A stretch of 64,000 nt of DNA. It comes from Macrococcus bovicus. GTDB lineage: Bacteria; Bacillota; Bacilli; Staphylococcales; Staphylococcaceae. The position numbers and the translations under genes were made by a program. A model generated the notes under the pieces. The model was not told the origin of the DNA. It ran no database searches and saw only the letters and a list, made by a program, of their open reading frames with translations. Numbering within the stretch: position 1 is the stretch's first letter; the number at the start of each line of letters is the position of its first letter. The DNA is taken from contig NZ_SCWF01000001.1 of the NCBI RefSeq assembly GCF_004359575.1, positions 186,001-250,000 on the forward strand, written 5' to 3'. Below are positions 57,971-64,000 of the stretch, one piece after another.

Positions 57971-58937
57971 ATATGCCTAAAATGAACAGTTCTAGAATAA
58001 GGACTTTGTCCATATAAGAGGATTTAAGCTGATAATCTGTTTCAGCACAGCGATCAATCACCTTGAGGATATCGCTTAAATTAAGGCGTGATACTTTGCG
58101 GAGAGCAAGCTTCACTCTGTACGGATGAATTTTCAGCTGCTTGGCCATCTGTGCCTCACTGAAACCTTTCTGACTCAGTATCTTAGTCTGATAAAAGAGT
58201 CGATACTGCCCGGTGATAAGCGCCAGAAGTTTAATCGGCTCTTCCTTCATATTGACAAGATCTTTCAGCAGCAGGATCGCTTCTTTCTTCCGATTTGTCG
58301 TAATGTAATCCGTCAGCAGAAAGACATTCTGCTCCAGACTGCGGGAGACAATCATTTCAACATGTGACTTGGTGACAATGGTATCGTCCCCAATATACAG
58401 CAACAGTTTATGCATCTCATTGGACACCAGTTTGTAGTCGGCGCCAGTGAGCTGAATCAGTTCATCCAGTGCATCCTGCTTGATATCTTTGAACTGTTGA
58501 TTCATCTCTTGCTTGACCCATTTCTTTAAGGCCATTTCGTCCATTGCCTCTATTTTATTGACTTCATGCAGCTTCTTCATGTTTTTCACGATTTTCTTAC
58601 GTTCATCCAGCTTCTCACTGTTCACTTCAAATATGACGACATTCGGCCCCGTGAACTGTTCCACAAACTGGACGAGCGCATCAATATGATGCTCGACAGT
58701 CACTCGCGGTTTCTCACCGGTAAAAAGATAGCTGTTCTGGACGACAATGACCTTTTTGTCGCTGAGAAACGGGATGGTCATGGCATCCTCTATAATAGTC
58801 TGTATAGGTGTCTCCAGTAAATCGTACTTGGAGAAATTAAAATCATCCTGCTCAGGCAGTAAATCACTGACGATTTTAGCGGTTCGCTCTGCCACCAGCT
58901 CCGGTACAACACCATGATTGATTATAATCGCACTCAA
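57969..58937 (-). CDS. holA: DNA polymerase III delta subunit
   Basis: The 322-residue clamp-loader subunit begins SAIIINHGVVPELV, shows the AAA+-like layers IPFLSDKKVIVVQN and VVIFEV, and ends in a helical domain with DILKVIDRCAETDYQLKSS. It opens the beta clamp. The start is TTG 58935-58937, which follows AGGGAG; the longer frame (to 58985) includes the promoter -10 (TATAAT), so it is not used. It diverges from yqzM. Confidence 0.9.
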   Translation of the reverse strand: MSAIIINHGVVPELVAERTAKIVSDLLPEQDDFNFSKYDLLETPIQTIIEDAMTIPFLSDKKVIVVQNSYLFTGEKPRVTVEHHIDALVQFVEQFTGPNVVIFEVNSEKLDERKKIVKNMKKLHEVNKIEAMDEMALKKWVKQEMNQQFKDIKQDALDELIQLTGADYKLVSNEMHKLLLYIGDDTIVTKSHVEMIVSRSLEQNVFLLTDYITTNRKKEAILLLKDLVNMKEEPIKLLALITGQYRLFYQTKILSQKGFSEAQMAKQLKIHPYRVKLALRKVSRLNLSDILKVIDRCAETDYQLKSSYMDKVLILELFILGI

Positions 58938-59024
58938 ATTAAGAACTCCCTTGCTGAATGTTAATTTCATTATAGCTTTTTTCACATAAATATCATATAC
59001 TTAACCTAAATGGAGGTTGATAAC

Positions 59025-59159
59025 ATGAATCATTTTGAACATGATGTGCAATCTAAAAACAATGACGTGAAAGATTCACTCCTTGCAATGGGTACTGGAT
59101 TCGGCGCATTTGCTGCTATCTACATCATTGCTCAGATCTTTGATCTTTTAGCGAAATAA
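59025..59159 (+). CDS. yqzM: YqzM family small membrane protein
   Basis: A 44-residue protein starts with a polar segment (MNHFEHDVQSKNNDV) and ends with one membrane segment (GTGFGAFAAIYIIAQIF). Length and position between holA and comEC match B. subtilis YqzM. Function is unknown. ATG 59025 follows GGAGG. It ends at a bidirectional terminator. Confidence 0.85.
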   Translation: MNHFEHDVQSKNNDVKDSLLAMGTGFGAFAAIYIIAQIFDLLAK

Positions 59160-59184
59160 AAGACCGCCAGCGGTCTTTTTTTTA
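59158..59184. terminator. bidirectional terminator between yqzM and comEC
   Basis: AAAAGACCGC-CA-GCGGTCTTTT (59158-59179), with A run and T run flanks, serves both converging genes. Confidence 0.85.
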
Positions 59185-61434
59185 TGGCCTTTTTGCTGTT
59201 CGGACCGTCTCCAGAAACTCTATCTTGCCATCTGTCTGCGTATTCAGAATATGCACACGGCTTTTATTCAGTCTGGCCATCACCTCCTCATGAGGATGAC
59301 CGAAACGATTATTTCTGCCCGCTGAAATGACGGCATATTCAGGTTTAAGGCACTCCAGCAGTTCATCTGATGTGCTCGTTTTGCTGCCATGGTGGCCCAC
59401 TTTCAGCACATCTATTTGTTCACTGCAGAGTTGACCCATTAACGACCTCTCTTTTTCTGCCGGTGCATCTCCCATCAGTAAGTAGCGACGTCCTAGTGTC
59501 ACGCGCGTGATAATACTGCTGTCATTTTCATCGCTGAACGGACCTTCTGTATTCAGGAGCTCCACTACCGCCTGGCCGACTTGCAGTTTATCAAGTTGTC
59601 CAGCATGGATGATCTGTGTGCCGCTTTCCTTCGCCAGCGCAAGCAGTTCGGCATATTTATCGTGACCGGGCGCCTCTGTATTTAATATCAGATAGTCCAC
59701 ATGTATTAATCTTAAAAGGTTAACTGCCTCACCGAAATGATCGGCATCCGGATGAGTAAGTAGTAAATAATCTATTTTAGGGTAGCCCTTTTCCTTAAGC
59801 ACGCCGTGTAAATGAAAGGCGACAGCGTCACTCTCTTTTCGCCGCTTCTGCCACTTCTCTCTCATCATTTCCATCCGTCCACCTGTATCTGTCACAAGTA
59901 ACTGCCCGCCGCTTTCGACGATCGAGCTGTCACCTTGTCCCACGTCGATAAAGGTCACCCCTTCCGCATGCGGCTGCAGGGCACTGATGCCATAGAGGAG
60001 CAATAACAGCATGGCTGCTCCGCCCAAAAACCGGATGACTGTGAACTCGAGTCTCGATAGCACAAAGAAAATGATCAGGGTCAGTATGACATAGACCTCA
60101 GCCCGCTGATTCGCCAGAATGATATCAGGAAGATGAATAAGACTGAAAACATCAATCAGTGCGTCGTTTATGAAAAAAGCAAACGCCAACAAGCTATCAA
60201 ACCAGTCAGGCAGTGAATGCATAAGCATCATCCACAGCAGGATACTCGTACAAAGCGGAAACATGACAGCAGTGAAGAAAGGGATAAAAAGAAGATTAGT
60301 GACTAAACCTATTATCTGAAAACTGTTGAAGTTGAGGAGGAGAATCGGGATACTTGCGAGCTGAGAAATCAAGCAGGTCAGCACAAGCAGAGAAATCGGC
60401 CGCCTATCCTGATAAAGATTGCTCGTAAAAATCAGGGTAAAAGAGATGAAATAGGACAGCTGAAATCCGATATCAAAGATAGCGGTCGGTTCAAAAAGAA
60501 GAAAAAGCAGAAAGGATAATGACAGCGCATCCAGCAGGGTAAGACCATATCTTTTCAGTGCCATATAAATCAGAATAAAAAGCGATGACCTGATGACAGA
60601 AGGCGACAGTCCGGTCAGTACCGTATACATCGGGATGATGATGAACATGGCAGCTGTACACCAGTGAAGAGGAAGGTAGAACCGTTTCAGCAGGAAGAAG
60701 AGCTGGACACTGATCAACGCTACATGAGAGCCGCTGATTGCATAGAGATGATAAATACCCAGAACTTTCAGCTGCGCAAGCTCATCTGCTGCAAGATACC
60801 GGGTATCGCCCAAGGTCAGCGCAACAACGTAACGCATATTATAGCGACCACTTTGCATCATGTGATCGGCAAGCTGAACACGGTAAAGCTTCAGCTTATC
60901 CACTATACCCAGCGTTCTCTCCCTGCAGGATAACCAGTCTATCTGTTTAACTGTCGCCTGATAGCGGATGCCCTGCCGCTTTAAAAAAGCGGCATAGTCG
61001 AATTTCAGGCCATTGGTGTTCGGTAAGGGCTGTCTGAGTTCAACTGAAGCTGAGCAGGCCCTGAAATAAGGCATTCTGCTGAGCAGCTGCTTGTGCTCAC
61101 TTTCAGACTTAATATGATAACTGAACCTCACCGGCTGATCCTCTATAAGAGCAACCCCGGAAAAATAATCACCATCGACATTCTGGTCGTCGGTAAATGA
61201 CAACAGTGAAGTCATGGTGCCTCTTTCAGTATCCGTCCAGTCAAAATCTGGTGCCGCTTCTGCAGAAGTATAGAAATAGAAAAAGAGACTCACACCAAAC
61301 AGGCCTATCACATAGACCAACCTTTGTTTCCGGTAGCTATGACAGATGACGAGCAGAAACAAGATACATGCGCTTAACGGCGCAGACCGAAACAGTATAC
61401 CGCAGCAGGCGGCGACAGCCAGATTAAACCACAT
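59182..61434 (-). CDS. comEC: competence DNA channel ComEC
   Basis: The 750-residue protein has an N-terminal OB-fold/DUF4131 region, a competence domain of ten or so membrane segments (YAISGSHVALISVQ), and a C-terminal metallo-beta-lactamase domain with THPDADHFGE that may degrade the non-transforming strand. It forms the membrane pore for single-stranded DNA. It starts 12 bases after comEB. Confidence 0.93.
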   Translation of the reverse strand: MWFNLAVAACCGILFRSAPLSACILFLLVICHSYRKQRLVYVIGLFGVSLFFYFYTSAEAAPDFDWTDTERGTMTSLLSFTDDQNVDGDYFSGVALIEDQPVRFSYHIKSESEHKQLLSRMPYFRACSASVELRQPLPNTNGLKFDYAAFLKRQGIRYQATVKQIDWLSCRERTLGIVDKLKLYRVQLADHMMQSGRYNMRYVVALTLGDTRYLAADELAQLKVLGIYHLYAISGSHVALISVQLFFLLKRFYLPLHWCTAAMFIIIPMYTVLTGLSPSVIRSSLFILIYMALKRYGLTLLDALSLSFLLFLLFEPTAIFDIGFQLSYFISFTLIFTSNLYQDRRPISLLVLTCLISQLASIPILLLNFNSFQIIGLVTNLLFIPFFTAVMFPLCTSILLWMMLMHSLPDWFDSLLAFAFFINDALIDVFSLIHLPDIILANQRAEVYVILTLIIFFVLSRLEFTVIRFLGGAAMLLLLLYGISALQPHAEGVTFIDVGQGDSSIVESGGQLLVTDTGGRMEMMREKWQKRRKESDAVAFHLHGVLKEKGYPKIDYLLLTHPDADHFGEAVNLLRLIHVDYLILNTEAPGHDKYAELLALAKESGTQIIHAGQLDKLQVGQAVVELLNTEGPFSDENDSSIITRVTLGRRYLLMGDAPAEKERSLMGQLCSEQIDVLKVGHHGSKTSTSDELLECLKPEYAVISAGRNNRFGHPHEEVMARLNKSRVHILNTQTDGKIEFLETVRTAKRP

Positions 61435-61446
61435 GTATCCTCCTTC

Positions 61447-61911
61447 TTATTCGATCATTTTAAAATAATCCGCTACTTTCCTCGCATCAAACGGTATTTT
61501 CTCCACTTGGACACCTGATTTCTGCAATAATTCTATTGCATACGGATGGTTCTTATAATCGATGGCATAGGAGATCTTGCTGATACCTGCTTGTATCAGA
61601 GACTTCGTGCAGTGAATACACGGAAAATGCGTGACATAAATTTCAGCGCCTGCCGTTGAGACACCTAATTTTGCGCACTGCAGCAGCGCATTCATTTCGG
61701 CATGGACTGTTCTGATACAGTGTCCTTCCTCAAGATAACAACCGACATCCGTGCAGTGTGCTTCACCTGCAACTGACCCGTTATAGCCGCCCGCAATCAT
61801 CCTATTTTCCTTGACGATGGTCGCACCCACGCTTAATCTATTGCATGTTGAACGTAAAGCGAGTAGCTGGCTCTGCGCCATAAAATAATCCTGCCATTTA
61901 ATTCTTTCCAC
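61447..61911 (-). CDS. comEB: dCMP deaminase ComEB
   Basis: The 154-residue enzyme has the zinc-site motifs [10 protein letters not shown] and FPCIHC and makes dUMP from dCMP. The name comes from its operon position; it is not needed for DNA uptake in B. subtilis. I chose GTG 61909-61911 with GGAGGG upstream; the ORF to 61962 would overlap the comEA 3' end. It is 51 bases from the comEA stop. Confidence 0.92.
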   Translation of the reverse strand: MERIKWQDYFMAQSQLLALRSTCNRLSVGATIVKENRMIAGGYNGSVAGEAHCTDVGCYLEEGHCIRTVHAEMNALLQCAKLGVSTAGAEIYVTHFPCIHCTKSLIQAGISKISYAIDYKNHPYAIELLQKSGVQVEKIPFDARKVADYFKMIE

Positions 61912-61962
61912 AATGATCCCTCCAATAGTCTCATTGTAAGGGAATGAATCCTGCTCTGGCAA

Positions 61963-62583
61963 TCACAATTCGATGAACGGTTCAAGTGTCATATAAGTCT
62001 TGTCTCCGATCCCCTTGATCTCCTTCATCTCTTCCTTCGACTTGAAACCCCCATGCTGCTCCCGGTAAAGCAGGATGTCGGCCGCTTTCTTCGGTCCAAT
62101 GCCCGGGATCTCCTGCAGCTCTGTCTCAGTCGCCTTATTGATATTGATCACCTTGCTCTCAGGGCCTTGACCGCTTCCTGCTTCAGTGTGATACATCGCA
62201 AACTTCTCCTCTTTGACCTCACCTTTAAAAGGGACGTAAATCACCATCTGATCCGTCAACAGCATCGACAAGTTCACCGCTTCAAGGTCTGCATTTTCTC
62301 TTGGCTGAGCCAGGACGATGACATCGTTGACGCGCTGATTTTCTCGCGAAGGATAGACCCCCGGATGCTTGACCGCCCCTTTTATATCAACGATCAGTTC
62401 CTTGTCAGGTCCTTCAGTGGTCACGACTTTTTCGACAGCCGGTTTCTCCTCTGCCAGGGACTCGAGCGGCTCTACCGGTTTCTTAGCGGACGACAGATAG
62501 ATGAATAGGACCGCCATCAGTATAATGAGGCATATACCCAGCTTCATTTTATGCGTCATCAGCAGTTCATGAATTTTTTCCAC
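61963..62583 (-). CDS. comEA: competence DNA receptor ComEA
   Basis: The 206-residue protein has an N-terminal membrane anchor (residues 14-31), a proline/glutamate linker, a SLBB-like domain (VDIKGAVKHPGVY) and two helix-hairpin-helix motifs (LQEIPGIGPKKAADILLYR) that bind double-stranded DNA outside the membrane. The start is GTG 62581-62583; its GGGGAGGTG site is part of a terminator hairpin arm (62590-62599). It begins the comEA-comEB-comEC operon. Confidence 0.94.
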   Translation of the reverse strand: MEKIHELLMTHKMKLGICLIILMAVLFIYLSSAKKPVEPLESLAEEKPAVEKVVTTEGPDKELIVDIKGAVKHPGVYPSRENQRVNDVIVLAQPRENADLEAVNLSMLLTDQMVIYVPFKGEVKEEKFAMYHTEAGSGQGPESKVININKATETELQEIPGIGPKKAADILLYREQHGGFKSKEEMKEIKGIGDKTYMTLEPFIEL

Positions 62584-62618
62584 AAAAAAACACCTCCCCT
62601 TAATAATCGGAGAGATGT
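62584..62618 (-). terminator. terminator hairpin overlapping the comEA ribosome-binding site
   Basis: On the minus strand ACATCTCTCC (62618 to 62609) and GGGGAGGTGT (62599 to 62590) form a 10-bp stem with two G-U pairs around a 9-base loop, followed by seven T and then the comEA GTG. The 3' arm is the comEA Shine-Dalgarno sequence. Confidence 0.7.
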
Positions 62619-62649
62619 CATCATTTTATTTTTTCTGTCACAATAAAAA

Positions 62650-63378
62650 TTATCTTTCACGTTTTTTACGTGCAACATAAAAGATTCTTTCAGCATCATG
62701 TGGTACTGCTTCATCCGGCTTAAAGTCCGCAAAGACCTTCTCAACTGTAAAACCATTGTTTTCTAGCAGCGTTCGATAATCTTCCGGCTCAAAGGTCCGC
62801 TGATAGTGTGATTCATCAAAACGTCGATACTTACCGTCTTCTTCCAGCATGAAGAAACTCATATCGTGATAGACACTGTGCTCCTCTTCGCCTGGCACTG
62901 TCTGCCACAAATAAGTCACACGGTCCGTCTCGTCACTGTAAGTCTGTCCGTTGAACAGATGAGTCATCTTCCAGACCGAATGGACATCAAAGAGAAATAC
63001 ACCGTCTTCCTCAAGATGGTTATAGAGCCGGCTGAAAAGTACATTCAGCTCTTCTTCCGCTGTGACATAATTCAGGCTGTCGCAGAAACAGGTGATGACG
63101 TCAAACGTCCGGTCCAGTTCAAGTGCTGTCATATCCTGCACCAGCCACTGAATGGATGGGTCTTTAGTCTGGGCCACTGTCAACATGTCCTCACTCAGAT
63201 CCACACCGACACGTTCCAGCTGTTTCGGCAGCAGTGTCGTAAAAGAACCCGTGCCACATGCAAGGTCAAGTATGGAATGCTTTCCCTTCAGATAAGGGGC
63301 TGTCACCTCAATCCACTGGTCATACGGCTGGTCATACATCAGTTCATCATAGAGAACTGCAAATGCCTCGTATGTCAT
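62650..63378 (-). CDS. yqeM: class I SAM-dependent methyltransferase, YqeM type
   Basis: The 242-residue methyltransferase has the SAM motif ILDLACGTGSFT near residue 38 and VGVDLSEDML near 60. Its target is unknown. The position between rsfS and comEA matches B. subtilis yqeM. The ATG (63376-63378) overlaps the rsfS stop as ATGA, so translation is coupled. Confidence 0.85.
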   Translation of the reverse strand: MTYEAFAVLYDELMYDQPYDQWIEVTAPYLKGKHSILDLACGTGSFTTLLPKQLERVGVDLSEDMLTVAQTKDPSIQWLVQDMTALELDRTFDVITCFCDSLNYVTAEEELNVLFSRLYNHLEEDGVFLFDVHSVWKMTHLFNGQTYSDETDRVTYLWQTVPGEEEHSVYHDMSFFMLEEDGKYRRFDESHYQRTFEPEDYRTLLENNGFTVEKVFADFKPDEAVPHDAERIFYVARKKRER

Positions 63379-63719
63379 GCTTCGTAGGTGATGAACTCTG
63401 CATCACGATACAGACGCTCCAAGTTATAGTAGCTTCGTTCATCGCGGTGGAAGATATGGACTACAACATCATCCAGGTCTACAAGTATCCACTGCGCCTC
63501 GTTGAAGCCTTCAAGCTTGCCTACCTCAATCCCTGCTTTTTCTGCCTGTTCCTTCACTTCTCTTGCAATCGCCTGTACCTGGCGGTCAGAATTGGCATGG
63601 CAGATGACGTAGTAATCAGTGATGCCACTGATCTCCTTGACATCAATACCGATGATTTCCTCTGCCTTTTTATCGTCACACGCTTTAAATGCGAGTTCAA
63701 GTAATTGTTTTGAATCCAT
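63375..63719 (-). CDS. rsfS: ribosomal silencing factor RsfS
   Basis: The 114-residue protein has the family core ISGITDYYVICHANSDRQV and a C-terminal WILVDLDDVVVHIF. It binds L14 and prevents subunit joining when nutrients are low. ATG 63717-63719. It starts 18 bases after the yqeK stop. Confidence 0.94.
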   Translation of the reverse strand: MDSKQLLELAFKACDDKKAEEIIGIDVKEISGITDYYVICHANSDRQVQAIAREVKEQAEKAGIEVGKLEGFNEAQWILVDLDDVVVHIFHRDERSYYNLERLYRDAEFITYEA

Positions 63720-63737
63720 TCAATCCATCCTTTTAAG

Positions 63738-64000
63738 TTATTTTTCGAGGTTATAGTAATTCAGGCAATCTATCGTCAGCGGATAGATCACGTGATCGGC
63801 TTCCGCCAAATATAAGACTGTTCGTTTTGAGATTTCATAGATTGCTTTATCAAGTTTCTGCTCATCAAAGATCATCTTTCTGATGTCATCAACGCCGGGC
63901 TGTGTCCGCCCCGGTTCGATATAATCAGCCACAAAAATGATTTTTTCACTGAGCGTCATATGAGGACGTCCAGTCGTATGATGATAGATGGCAAGATAAA
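63738..64000 (-). CDS. yqeK: HD-domain hydrolase YqeK, C-terminal part
   Basis: The frame is open past the window end: the residues before the internal ATG at 63959 read LAIYHHTTGRPH, in frame with IIFVADYIEPGR, the typical YqeK motif, so the true start lies outside. YqeK is an HD-domain phosphohydrolase; B. subtilis and staphylococcal homologues cleave diadenosine tetraphosphate. It is upstream of rsfS and yqeM in one operon. Confidence 0.9.
   Translation of the reverse strand, partial: YLAIYHHTTGRPHMTLSEKIIFVADYIEPGRTQPGVDDIRKMIFDEQKLDKAIYEISKRTVLYLAEADHVIYPLTIDCLNYYNLEK

Overview
The window is a dense, ordinary stretch of Gram-positive (Firmicutes) chromosome, most likely from the family Staphylococcaceae. 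Gene order follows the Bacillus subtilis accB-efp-gcv-comG-yqg-pst-sodA-zur-sigA-dnaG-era-floA-dnaK-lepA-comE block almost gene for gene, while many proteins (ComGC, ComGD, RpmG, Zur, GcvPB, LepA, FloA) read closest to my memory of Staphylococcus proteins. Two features point away from Staphylococcus aureus itself: the MEP isoprenoid enzymes IspG and IspH, and a membrane-anchored cytochrome c beside sigA. A Macrococcus- or Mammaliicoccus-like organism fits best, but no database search was possible. No tRNA, rRNA, insertion sequence, prophage or CRISPR array was seen, and no stretch over 300 bases lacks a gene or RNA element.

Layout. 1-7.1 kb: start of accB, efp, a Xaa-Pro peptidase, the octanoyltransferase LipM, a rhodanese-like membrane protein and the glycine cleavage genes gcvT-gcvPA-gcvPB. 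7.1-11.2 kb: aroK and the complete comG pseudopilus operon, including a 58-residue comGG. 11.3-16.3 kb: the yqgY-yqgN housekeeping cluster with glucokinase, rhomboid protease GluP and rpmG. 16.3-20.9 kb: the pstSCAB-phoU phosphate operon with a four-repeat Pho box. 20.9-28.3 kb: a class B PBP, sodA, a DUF1189-type protein, ispG, yqfW and the zinc genes znuC-znuB-zur. 28.3-33.9 kb: nfo, cshB, ispH, a Nif3-like protein, trmK and cccA. 33.9-41.6 kb: ccpN-ppsR-dnaG-rpoD, divergent T-box-controlled glyS, and recO-era. 41.6-48.2 kb: cdd, dgkA, ybeY, phoH, two unrecognised membrane-anchored proteins, floA-nfeD, rpsU and mtaB. 48.3-55.7 kb: the CIRCE-controlled hrcA-grpE-dnaK-dnaJ-prmA-rsmE operon and hemW. 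55.7-64 kb: lepA, rpsT, holA, yqzM, comEC-comEB-comEA, a methyltransferase, rsfS and the truncated yqeK.

How the genes work together. comG builds the pseudopilus and comEA/comEC bind and import DNA, so most structural competence genes are here. znuCB with its repressor Zur, and pstSCAB with PhoU, are complete regulatory modules with visible operator sites. The lipM and gcv genes share lipoylated GcvH as substrate or partner. ccpN-ppsR-dnaG-rpoD is the macromolecular synthesis operon.

I found no clearly undescribed multi-gene system. The most interesting signals are small: a GntR/FadR-like palindrome exactly between the -35 and -10 of the accB promoter; a comEA ribosome-binding site buried in the arm of a terminator hairpin; a CUCCC-loop hairpin after rpsU; long inverted repeats in two intergenic regions; a rhodanese-like protein with no cysteine; and two unrecognised membrane proteins between phoH and floA.
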